Shown here in pieces: positions 1-6,233 of a stretch of 7,291 bases of DNA. Made by a program: the position numbers and the translations under genes. The DNA is from Patescibacteria group bacterium (GTDB taxonomy: Bacteria > Patescibacteriota > Patescibacteriia > Veblenbacterales > UBA10138), in NCBI GenBank assembly GCA_003512705.1, contig DOPF01000027.1:1-7291 (forward strand), in the 5' to 3' direction. Each line of letters begins with the position of its first letter. Positions within the stretch are counted from its first letter, which is position 1. Under the pieces are notes generated by a model, which saw only the letters and a program-made list of their open reading frames with translations, searched no databases and had not been told where the DNA came from.

Positions 1-3000
1 TTGTTTGGTCAGCACCGGGTCTTGGAAAGCAGTACAGGAAGCTTGGTCAGCTGGACATTGATAAGCCGGCTGAATTTGCCCAGGGGTAATGCTAACTTGG
101 TCAAGATAAACTATTTGGTTAGGACGACAAGTGGCGCCCGTACAAACACCACCGGAGCCGAAATTAGTTATTAAACCGACTGATAAATATCTAACACCGG
201 CGTCAGCTAAAATAATTGCCTGCTTATATACCCACCGGCCTTTATCAGCCGCCGTGACTGTGAAACCAGAAACAACATCATCAGATAAAGGATCAGAATA
301 TGGTTGGTAGTCATAATGATGGCAGGTCCCTTCAACTGCCGGCGTGGATAATCTGTCCGGACAGGGGTCGCTGAGTATGCCAGTCAGATAAGGTACGGCG
401 TGTTGCGACAATTGCCAATCTAACATACCGACATTTTGTGGAACATCAGGGACATACACATTGGCCGAAACAACATAATATTGCGGATTATCTACGCCCG
501 CGCCCAAATCTATATTCTCACTCCAAACTCCTGAATACATATTAGCCGTACTTTCTATTTCCACTACTTGGCTACCCCAATACTGACCGGCGATTGATGG
601 TTTAACTGACAAATTGGTTAAAGGCTCATTAGCTATGGTGGTGTCGCCATTGCGGCGCCAATTGGTAAACTGCTCGGCCAAAACCACTGACGCGTCATCA
701 TAATAAGTATCACCCGAGGTGCCGCTGGACTTTAGTTCCAAAGTGCAACTGGTAGTGGTCGGCTTAAATGTTAATTGCAATTTTTGCCAGGCGCCGGGCG
801 CTTGGGTAGTATCGGACATATCTACACCACAGCCAAATATTCTTAGCCGACGAGTAGTAGAAGCAGTAGAAAAAGTTTGGACTCGCGCGCTATAAAATTT
901 ACCAACCTCAACTCGGAAAGTTTGGATTAAAGTCGGACTGCCGGCGGTGGTAACCTTAATACTTCTAACCCCTTCACTAAACATATTGGTGTCCGTTGCC
1001 CAAGTGCCGCCTGACGGCGTCCACGATACTGGTGTGGTCGCTTCAAAATTCCCGTTAACTATTAAATTATTGCCATGATCCAACGCGGTTTCAAAACTGG
1101 CATTAACTAATAAATTACATTGCTCATTAGTTCCGCGCTTATACCAATTGTACCCAGTTAACGGACTAATTTGTTTATATTCACATAAACTATTGCCTGG
1201 ATCTTTAAAATAGTGACGGCTGCCGTCGCTTTGCGTAAATTCTTGGCAGCGGTCTTGAACTTTGGTGCACAAAGGGCTGGTGGGGTTAGTAGAGTCAAAT
1301 TTATCCGGATCTAATTTTACTAACTTATCGCCCCAGCCGGTAACCTCACTGGTGGTTGATAAATTAGGCTCGCCCACCAAGCGACAAGCTTCGGCCGAAG
1401 AGGCGCAAGCTTTGCTTTGGTCATAAACTCTATAGACAACTTTATCGGCTGGTACGCTGACAGTATAACCGCCACCATCAATATTCTGGCCCTGCGGCAA
1501 ATCTGAATTTTGTGTGTTAATTAAAGGTTCACAGCCCACCGCTTCAGCTTTACACAATTGCGAAAACCCAACGGCGGACACTGGTCGGCTGGAGCGGTCG
1601 GTATAAGCTTTACAGCCTAAATAACTAACGCCGCAGACCGCCGGCGTAGTCCAAGAATTTTTTATTAAGTAAAAAATATCAAAATTATTTTTTACGGTAA
1701 TATTATCAATTACAAATTCATCGGCCGAAGTTAACTCCAGCACCACGCCGTTAGTTAAATCGGTGCCAACTGGAATAACGCTTTCTACTTTATACAATAA
1801 CCAATCGTCGCTTAAAGCTGTGGTATTTACACCCCAAGTGTAACTGCCCGGCGGAATAGTAATACTATTCTCCGCGCCCGCAACGGCGGGGAATTTTTTG
1901 GCCCAGAACGAGATTAGATACCTAGTACCAGCCTTAACACCGGAGGGGATAACGCGAACAATGTTTTTAGTAGAACCAGACGAGAACGAGTGGCCAAAAG
2001 CAGATAATGATTCGTTGGAATTTACACCCGAGCCCCAGCCACTGGTCGGTGAGGCATCGATGGATAGGCCGGCGATTTGCTCTTGATCACCAAAAGTGGA
2101 TACCGGGAATAACAACTGCACATTGTTAGCGTTGGGACCCTTAAATTCTCGGCAACCGCTATATTGCGCTTGGCACTTTTGCCCCTCACCAGGAATAGCG
2201 TTGTAAATGCAAACTGATCCATTCCACTGTCCGTTGGTTGCCAAACAAACGCTCTCGGTAATGTTGGTGGCCCGATACCGGGAACAAGTCGTGGAGGCTG
2301 TAACCACTTCTGACGCTAACACGTAATGAACATAACCAGTTAAAGTGTAAAACTGTTTGCAGTCGGGATTAGTAGTCCCAAAGTCATCTTGGCAATTGTC
2401 TCCCGAAGCCGTAAATGGCCGGGCATTAGGATCGCCCGGACTTTCTGACCGTAGGCGCCAATCTTTTAACTGAAAACCGGTTAAGTCCGACCCCACCCAA
2501 GTAAAATAAGTGGCCGCATTAGGATCATCAGCGGCAATGCATTGTTGTAGTTTAGAATAATACTCACGCTGTTCTCCTTGGGTAGATTGATCAAGATTAG
2601 TAAATTCCTCACAACCAACAGCTTGAGCGGTACAGGTACGAGCAGTAGAGGGGATAAAGTCGGCGGTGATGCTGGGGTCGGGCTCAAAGAAACTAGGCGA
2701 CTGATAATATCTATTAAAATTAACACACTCATTCGGACAGTAATCAGTGGCTTGAATAATAGCCGGCACAGCTGGCTGGCCGTCGGCTGAAGAATAAAGT
2801 TCACAGCCCACCTCGGCGGCACTACATAGCTTTAGGTAATTTTTACATTGAGTTGAATCGTTATCAGTGATGGCGATGCCTAATGGATCGGTATCATAAC
2901 ACTGTAAATAGTCGGGCGCGGCTTTTAAATGCGCAGGTGTAACCGAAGCGTAGTTGGTATAACGATCGCCGGGCGTTGCCACGACTTTGTTAACCAGCTG

Positions 3001-5010
3001 CTCGGCCAGGTTAGCGCCCGCCTCGCCCGCCAATGCGCCAGCGTCCACGCTTTGTAAGCGCAAAAACGCCGTACAACCTTGATCGGTCTGGGCGCAAGCA
3101 TACTGATCTAAATTCTTTAAATAATAACGGTCAAGTTCAGCTGGCGAAAACCTATCAACTGAAGATGTTGATATGTTATTTACGACCGTGGAATACCATT
3201 TACAACCCGCCGCGCCACTACACACCCCGTCATCGTAATTGGCTAGTGAGTTAGTTAACAAAGATATTTGGCCGGTTTTACTAGCAAAGGTTTGGCAGGT
3301 GGCATAGGGTGAATAGCCCGACCCAGCCGGAAATTCGCAGCTATCACCAGAAAATTGCCAAATATTTTTTTCGGCTAAACAGTAGCCCCAAGCTTGACAA
3401 GCGCCATCAGAGCCCTCGGCTACACATTGCTCCACATCGGCGCAAGTATTTTGGCGACTGTCTCCGCCTAGAGCTTCCAAAATTTGACCCGGACCTTGCA
3501 GGCGACATTGTGTCGGCGGCGCCCGCAAAATCCAGTTGGGATCAATTAAATGACAGGCCCCTACTAATGGATTAACAGCCGGATCGCCAGTACAAGTATT
3601 AAAATTATCCATTACTTGTTGTAGGGTAACATTACTATTAGCAAATTCTTCGGCTGCCAATTCCCAGCCCACTGATACGATTCTGGCTTTTCTTAATTTT
3701 TTTAAATCAGACAAGTACCAGGCATCGGGTGTACGAGTAGTGCTGGGACGGATAGTTTTAAAAGACCAACCTCCATTCAAAAATCCGTTTTGAGGCCGAA
3801 TAGCTTCTTGCACCGTTAGCGGCGTGCCTTCATCAGCCTTTCTTAAAACTTGCTCAAACTTACGATCAATCGTGCAATTATTCACCGAGGCATATTTGAT
3901 ATCGGAAGGACAATTTACTAATTCGCTAATCACATCAATCGCTACGTTACTAGAAACCAATTGCGGTGTGGAAATAGAAGTATTTACTTGTACGGCGTAT
4001 TCTATGCCACCGCCACCAAAAGACGGGCCAAAAATGGATGAAGGACCTCTACCAGAAGGGTTGGCAACCAACCCTTGCTGGAAGAGACGTTTAATTAACC
4101 GCGAAGCTAATGTATTAGTGAAAGTCCCTAAAGCATCGGCCACGACATCACCCGTAATCTTTAATGGCTCATCAGAAGCTGATTTTAGACCAATACCAAA
4201 TTGGGTTTCCAAAAACGCCGCTGGAGTTTTGATGGCACCAGTGATTGGTGCTGTAATATTTTTTATTCCTTTATTAGCCTTTAATTCCAGTTCAGCTATT
4301 TTCTTTTTAGCTTCTTCATCGGCGATTATATTTTCCCGTACCTTTAGCGCGATGCCTAAATCGTGCTGGCGAGGATCAAAAGCCACGCCAAATTGTTTTA
4401 AAAACAGTTTAGGATTCGCCAAGGCGGTTTCCCAATTGCGCTGAATATCAGACAGCGAACACTTGGGTTTTCGCGGTCTAATTTCATCAAAAGCGGTTAA
4501 ACCTATAATTAACTTAGCCTGGCCGCTGATGCCAGCCACCCCCGATGGCGAACATAAGCCAAATTCTAAATAGCCATTATCCCGGGCTAGGGAATCTAAG
4601 GCGTTTCCAACCGCTGAATCACCAACATCTTTTAAATACTCACCCCAACCTTTAGTTACAAATAGCGGCTGCTGACCTTGACCGCCGGATCCTATATACA
4701 CCGCCAAATCATAGGCGATTTGTTGGGTGAAAGTTTTAGCAACATTACGATATAATACAGCGGCAATATGTTTAAAAGACTTCTCATAAGCCTCTTTAGC
4801 TAGCCTCGCAGCTTCAAGGGCAGCCTCCCTAGCTGTTCTCTCCGCCTCTATAGCAAAACGCTGCCCCACGGCTGGTAAATCCTCAACGGGAAACGCATAA
4901 GCAATTTTTGGTGTTAAAAAATTAACAGCAAAAATACTAATAAAAACCATGATAAAAAATACCGCGGCGGCTCTACGCGTTCTGGCTGATAACTGACAAA
5001 ACCAAGACAT
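1..5010 (-). CDS. Giant secreted Cys-rich multidomain surface protein (partial, C-terminus outside the window)
   Basis: The frame is open for 1670 codons, from ATG at 5010 to the window edge, with no stop. Residues 1-39 form a signal peptide: Arg-rich start (R10, R12, R13), hydrophobic core 14-32, and an AYA cleavage site at 37-39. Charged, coiled-coil-prone stretches follow at about 48-80 and 224-245, then a Gly-rich linker near 340. Residues 439-606 hold a conserved-looking block (RIVSVGWELAAEEF, then LIDPNWILRAPPTQC, then GCKWY). From 523 onward come eleven Cys-pair modules, C-x(5,6)-C-x-x-aromatic, and three lectin-like jelly rolls (about 955-1108, 1299-1445, 1460-1642). I recall similar blocks in uncharacterised giant proteins of Parcubacteria, but this is memory, not a search. 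The gene starts 24 bp after the TSP3 gene and is probably cotranscribed with it. No Shine-Dalgarno motif precedes the ATG; the signal peptide supports this start. An adhesin or cell-surface role is inferred; no catalytic motif was seen. Confidence 0.9.
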   Translation of the reverse strand, partial: MSWFCQLSARTRRAAAVFFIMVFISIFAVNFLTPKIAYAFPVEDLPAVGQRFAIEAERTAREAALEAARLAKEAYEKSFKHIAAVLYRNVAKTFTQQIAYDLAVYIGSGGQGQQPLFVTKGWGEYLKDVGDSAVGNALDSLARDNGYLEFGLCSPSGVAGISGQAKLIIGLTAFDEIRPRKPKCSLSDIQRNWETALANPKLFLKQFGVAFDPRQHDLGIALKVRENIIADEEAKKKIAELELKANKGIKNITAPITGAIKTPAAFLETQFGIGLKSASDEPLKITGDVVADALGTFTNTLASRLIKRLFQQGLVANPSGRGPSSIFGPSFGGGGIEYAVQVNTSISTPQLVSSNVAIDVISELVNCPSDIKYASVNNCTIDRKFEQVLRKADEGTPLTVQEAIRPQNGFLNGGWSFKTIRPSTTRTPDAWYLSDLKKLRKARIVSVGWELAAEEFANSNVTLQQVMDNFNTCTGDPAVNPLVGACHLIDPNWILRAPPTQCRLQGPGQILEALGGDSRQNTCADVEQCVAEGSDGACQAWGYCLAEKNIWQFSGDSCEFPAGSGYSPYATCQTFASKTGQISLLTNSLANYDDGVCSGAAGCKWYSTVVNNISTSSVDRFSPAELDRYYLKNLDQYACAQTDQGCTAFLRLQSVDAGALAGEAGANLAEQLVNKVVATPGDRYTNYASVTPAHLKAAPDYLQCYDTDPLGIAITDNDSTQCKNYLKLCSAAEVGCELYSSADGQPAVPAIIQATDYCPNECVNFNRYYQSPSFFEPDPSITADFIPSTARTCTAQAVGCEEFTNLDQSTQGEQREYYSKLQQCIAADDPNAATYFTWVGSDLTGFQLKDWRLRSESPGDPNARPFTASGDNCQDDFGTTNPDCKQFYTLTGYVHYVLASEVVTASTTCSRYRATNITESVCLATNGQWNGSVCIYNAIPGEGQKCQAQYSGCREFKGPNANNVQLLFPVSTFGDQEQIAGLSIDASPTSGWGSGVNSNESLSAFGHSFSSGSTKNIVRVIPSGVKAGTRYLISFWAKKFPAVAGAENSITIPPGSYTWGVNTTALSDDWLLYKVESVIPVGTDLTNGVVLELTSADEFVIDNITVKNNFDIFYLIKNSWTTPAVCGVSYLGCKAYTDRSSRPVSAVGFSQLCKAEAVGCEPLINTQNSDLPQGQNIDGGGYTVSVPADKVVYRVYDQSKACASSAEACRLVGEPNLSTTSEVTGWGDKLVKLDPDKFDSTNPTSPLCTKVQDRCQEFTQSDGSRHYFKDPGNSLCEYKQISPLTGYNWYKRGTNEQCNLLVNASFETALDHGNNLIVNGNFEATTPVSWTPSGGTWATDTNMFSEGVRSIKVTTAGSPTLIQTFRVEVGKFYSARVQTFSTASTTRRLRIFGCGVDMSDTTQAPGAWQKLQLTFKPTTTSCTLELKSSGTSGDTYYDDASVVLAEQFTNWRRNGDTTIANEPLTNLSVKPSIAGQYWGSQVVEIESTANMYSGVWSENIDLGAGVDNPQYYVVSANVYVPDVPQNVGMLDWQLSQHAVPYLTGILSDPCPDRLSTPAVEGTCHHYDYQPYSDPLSDDVVSGFTVTAADKGRWVYKQAIILADAGVRYLSVGLITNFGSGGVCTGATCRPNQIVYLDQVSITPGQIQPAYQCPADQASCTAFQDPVLTKQ
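85..633 (-). other. Jelly-roll-like domain 3 of the giant protein
   Basis: Residues about 1460-1642 again show strand-rich sequence (QYYVVSANVYVP, then GRWVYKQAIIL, then VRYLSVGLITN). They close with VYLDQVSITPG around D1637, parallel to the final strands FVIDNITV and YYDDASVVL of domains 1 and 2. The Cys pair at 1652/1659 follows at once, repeating the jelly-roll-then-Cys-pair order. The boundaries are approximate and the domain call is by analogy with the other two. Confidence 0.45.
676..1116 (-). other. Jelly-roll (CBM4/9-like) domain 2 of the giant protein
   Basis: Residues about 1299-1445 begin with NLLVNASFE and then a second start-like strand, NLIVNGNFE (1315-1323). This N-[LI]-[LIV]-x-N-x-x-F-E opening is the hallmark of CBM4/9-like domains. 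The body has GVRSIKV, FRVEVGKFYSARV and GAWQKLQLTF strands. It ends with YYDDASVVL around D1439. The doubled opening (NLLVNASFE and NLIVNGNFE, about 15 residues apart) looks like a partial strand duplication. The fold call is the firmest of the three; the ligand is unknown. Confidence 0.65.
1687..2148 (-). other. Jelly-roll (CBM-like) domain 1 of the giant protein
   Basis: Residues about 955-1108 alternate short beta-type strands. They include RYLISFWAKK, a strand typical of CBM4/9-type and related galactose-binding-like folds, then a W-x-x-Y segment (DDWLLYKVE). The domain closes with FVIDNITV around D1102, the usual last strand of such domains. It is flanked by the Cys pairs at 946/953 and 1126/1133. 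Assignment to a carbohydrate-binding-like fold is by pattern; no ligand can be inferred. Confidence 0.5.
4894..5010 (-). other. Signal peptide of the giant protein
   Basis: Codons 1-39 encode a basic N-region with R10, R12 and R13. A hydrophobic core of about 19 residues (14-32, rich in Val, Phe and Ile) follows. The segment ends in A37-Y38-A39, a good small-x-small signal peptidase I site, with F40-P41 after it. This supports Sec export and supports the ATG at 5010 as the true start. If the site is not cut, the segment would act as an N-terminal membrane anchor. Confidence 0.8.
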
Positions 5011-5034
5011 AATAGGTAAGAAGTTTAATTTTAA

Positions 5035-5763
5035 CTAAAGGCCCAAGGTTTGGTTAACTAATAATTTAAGCGTGGCATCGTCAATGCCTTGCAACATTTC
5101 GGCATCAACGCCACTTTGTATAAAGTAAGTTCGCAACTCGGCCCCGGACATCTTACGAAAAATTTCTTTTTCCGCTTCAGTTAAGACTGGCGTGCCGGCG
5201 GTTGAATCGGTATTCGTGGTGGTAGACGCATCGGCCGACGCGGGCGTGTCGATAGATACCTGGTCATACAATTGCATTAAGGTTGCGTCGTCAATAGTTG
5301 CTAGCTGCTCGGCGCTTACCCCCGACTGTATAAGAATGGAACGCAACTCCTGAACGGTCTGTGGCGCCACCTCGGCAACCGCTAAGGCTGGCGGGGCCAC
5401 TAAACAAGTTTCCTTAGCCGGGCACAAGGGGTTATTGCCAGTAGATATTTCTTCATTGTCTGGATAACCATCCGAGTCGGTATCAGCCAAAAAAGCACTG
5501 GTGGCGTACACATAAACCTCGTCATAATCAGTCAGGCTGTCGCCATCGGTATCTTTATTTTGAAGGGCCAATAAACTTTCATCGGCTTCAGCTGTGGTAG
5601 CCGTATTAGTTGGCGCATTTAAGATGAAGGGGAGCCTGATATTATTTTTTAATTGCCAAAAACCCAGGATTAGAGCGGCCACAGCTACCACAAGTAAAGC
5701 CGAGTAAACTCTTTTCTCCTCCTGATTGCTGGGTTTATTGCTAGTGTCAAAATTTTCAGCCAC
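5035..5763 (-). CDS. Membrane-anchored TSP3 (calcium-binding) repeat protein, 242 aa
   Basis: One transmembrane helix at about residues 20-37 follows a cytoplasmic-type N-terminus with K10, K17 and R18, so the bulk should face outside. Residues 71-105 hold two TSP3-type Asp-rich loops, DTDGDSLTDYDE and DTDSDGYPDNEE, in the D-x-D-x-D-G pattern that binds Ca2+ in this family. C114 and C120 may form a disulfide. The C-terminal half has a 30-residue module twice (139-168 and 209-238), joined by a Ser/Thr/Ala-rich linker. The start is GTG: an in-frame TAA lies two codons upstream, and the next internal Met is at residue 204, so GTG is the only sensible choice. A strong promoter sits just upstream. 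The giant exoprotein gene begins 24 bp after the TAG stop, pointing to an operon. A role as surface anchor or assembly partner is inferred. Confidence 0.9.
   Translation of the reverse strand: MAENFDTSNKPSNQEEKRVYSALLVVAVAALILGFWQLKNNIRLPFILNAPTNTATTAEADESLLALQNKDTDGDSLTDYDEVYVYATSAFLADTDSDGYPDNEEISTGNNPLCPAKETCLVAPPALAVAEVAPQTVQELRSILIQSGVSAEQLATIDDATLMQLYDQVSIDTPASADASTTTNTDSTAGTPVLTEAEKEIFRKMSGAELRTYFIQSGVDAEMLQGIDDATLKLLVNQTLGL
5050..5349 (-). repeat. Duplicated 30-aa module in the TSP3 protein
   Basis: Residues 139-168 (DNA 5260-5349) and 209-238 (DNA 5050-5139) align without gaps at exactly 70 residues offset, with 19 of 30 identical. Shared cores are ELR, IQSGV, AE and IDDATL. Each copy looks like two short helices, with a pattern like small helical protein-binding modules. 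I do not recognise a named family. The linker between copies is rich in Ser, Thr, Ala and Asp, suggesting a flexible extracytoplasmic spacer. Confidence 0.85.
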
Positions 5764-5775
5764 TTGAAGTTAATT

Positions 5776-5792
5776 GATATAAAAATTATATC
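5776..5792. promoter_or_regulatory. Perfect 7-bp inverted repeat over the -10 box (possible operator)
   Basis: GATATAA (5776-5782) and TTATATC (5786-5792) are perfect inverted arms around a 3-bp AAA centre. They cover the -10 hexamer and the expected start point of the operon. A dimeric repressor bound here would block the promoter. AT-rich palindromes over a TATAAT box can also arise by chance, so the operator reading is speculative. Confidence 0.3.
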
Positions 5793-5813
5793 ACGGAATT
5801 AACAAAAAGTCAA
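5785..5813 (-). promoter_or_regulatory. Sigma70-type promoter with extended -10 for the TSP3/giant-protein operon
   Basis: On the minus strand, TTGACT (-35, 5808-5813) is separated by exactly 17 bp from TATAAT (-10, 5785-5790). The -10 is preceded by TG plus one base (5791-5793), an extended -10. Five of six -35 bases and all six -10 bases match consensus. Transcription should start near 5777-5779, giving a leader of only about 15 nt before the GTG at 5763. The same promoter probably serves the giant gene, as only 24 bp separate the two genes. Confidence 0.8.
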
Positions 5814-5828
5814 ACAAAATAATATCAA

Positions 5829-5892
5829 AATAACACCTTAACACAATAACACGATAACAAAATAACAATATAACAACATAACATAGCAACAG
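5829..5892. repeat. Eight tandem 8-bp units, consensus NNTAACAM
   Basis: Eight consecutive 8-bp units start at 5829, 5837, 5845, 5853, 5861, 5869, 5877 and 5885: AATAACAC, CTTAACAC, AATAACAC, GATAACAA, AATAACAA, TATAACAA, CATAACAT and AGCAACAG. Seven carry the TAACA core; the last is degenerate (CAACA). The preceding 8 bp (AATATCAA) may be a further decayed unit. The array lies 15 to 79 bp upstream of the operon's -35 box, where upstream binding elements would sit. It could be a regulator-binding array or a simple slippage-born satellite; the sequence does not decide. Confidence 0.75.
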
Positions 5893-5906
5893 TTAGTTTG
5901 CTAACT
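5891..5906. repeat. Short perfect hairpin, 6-bp arms
   Basis: AGTTAG (5891-5896) and CTAACT (5901-5906) pair perfectly around a TTTG loop, directly beside the 8-bp array. The stem is AT-rich and has no following U-tract in either direction, so I do not call it a terminator. Confidence 0.4.
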
Positions 5907-5918
5907 TGTTATTGCGAG
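5907..5918 (+). repeat. Orphan half-end of the palindromic element
   Basis: TGTTATTGCGAG matches the left end of the element at 5944 (TGTCATTGCGAG) at 11 of 12 positions and has the same orientation. No matching inverted end or interior is recognisable next to it. It is best read as a remnant of a third copy. Confidence 0.4.
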
Positions 5919-5943
5919 TGTGTAAAACAAGCGGCTCGTACGT

Positions 5944-6035
5944 TGTCATTGCGAGGAAGCCCAGTCAGACTGGGTGACGAAGCAATCTTAAAGTTAATCA
6001 AAATTCGAGATTGCTTCGCTATGCTCGCAATGACA
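5944..6035. repeat. Nested palindromic REP/MITE-like element, copy 1 (92 bp)
   Basis: The ends are a perfect 12-bp inverted repeat: TGTCATTGCGAG (5944-5955) and CTCGCAATGACA (6024-6035). An inner perfect 11-bp pair follows: CGAAGCAATCT (5978-5988) and AGATTGCTTCG (6008-6018). The left arm also carries its own small hairpin, CCCAGT-CAG-ACTGGG (5960-5974). No open frame is present. From memory, repeats with the GTCATTGCGAG...GAAGCAATCT pattern are dispersed in many unrelated bacterial genomes, often between genes. Such elements can form stable RNA or cruciform structures and may be moved in trans. Any terminator role for the upstream ksgA transcript is only a possibility. Confidence 0.75.
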
Positions 6036-6086
6036 GTAGGGTTATGCTGGTGATGACGTGCCTTTCACCCCACTTGCTTACCCACC

Positions 6087-6227
6087 GTCACTGCGAGCCG
6101 AGCTTAAAGCGAGGCGCGGCAGTCTTTAGAGATTGTCACCCTGCGGGTGATCTCCCGTAGGGACGACTTCGCCCGCCTGCAACACAAGCTTGCGAGCGGG
6201 CAGGTCGCTGAAGCTCCTCGCAATGAC
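6087..6227. repeat. Palindromic REP/MITE-like element, copy 2 (141 bp, diverged)
   Basis: Ends GTCACTGCGAG (6087-6097) and CTCGCAATGAC (6217-6227) are inverted, with one mismatch, and match the ends of copy 1. The interior is GC-rich and differs from copy 1. It has a hairpin TCACCC-TGC-GGGTGA (6136-6150) and a pair GCCCGC (6171-6176) with GCGGGC (6196-6201). The right end stops 6 bp from the ksgA stop codon, so the element lies in the ksgA 3' region and would fold in its mRNA. It has no U-tract, so it is not a classic intrinsic terminator, but it could stabilise the 3' end or aid termination. Confidence 0.65.
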
Positions 6228-6233
6228 TATAAA

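Larger units (their letters stand above)
34..3444 (-). repeat. Eleven Cys-pair modules in the giant protein (C-x5/6-C-x-x-aromatic)
   Basis: Cysteine pairs occur at residues 523/529, 597/603, 639/646, 729/736, 793/800, 946/953, 1126/1133, 1153/1160, 1202/1209, 1248/1255 and 1652/1659. Nine pairs have exactly six residues between the cysteines and the first two have five. In seven pairs Gly precedes the second Cys. In eight pairs an aromatic residue lies three positions after it, as in GCELY, GCEEF, GCREF, GCKAY and GCTAF. The modules are 27 to about 400 residues apart, and the larger gaps are filled by jelly-roll domains. Disulfide bonding within each pair is inferred from export and pairing. 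The repeat is degenerate at DNA level, so it is old or under protein-level selection. Confidence 0.8.

Noticed and set aside
1898..3575. Several shorter open frames on both strands (1898-2086, 2022-2222, 2481-2822, 2578-2790, 3033-3254, 3309-3575)
   Set aside because: All overlap the giant gene in other frames, have no family motifs and no start signals of their own, and are expected as shadows of a long gene with few stops.
3824..4444. Plus-strand open frame of 206 codons
   Set aside because: It lies wholly inside the giant minus-strand gene in the antisense direction. Its translation is Ser/Pro-rich without any domain, while the minus frame here is continuous with the signal peptide and Cys modules.
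1..5010. Alternative genetic code (UGA as Gly or Trp) as in some CPR lineages
   Set aside because: No in-frame TGA occurs in the 1670 open codons, and rsmA and the TSP3 gene also read cleanly with standard stops, so recoding is not needed.
5829..5892. Possible CRISPR array
   Set aside because: The 8-bp units are contiguous with no spacers and far too short; no cas genes are nearby.
5944..6227. Structured ncRNA or tRNA in the GC-richer intergenic region
   Set aside because: The pairing is explained by nested inverted repeats with matching ends. No tRNA arms, riboswitch core or rRNA sequence was recognised.
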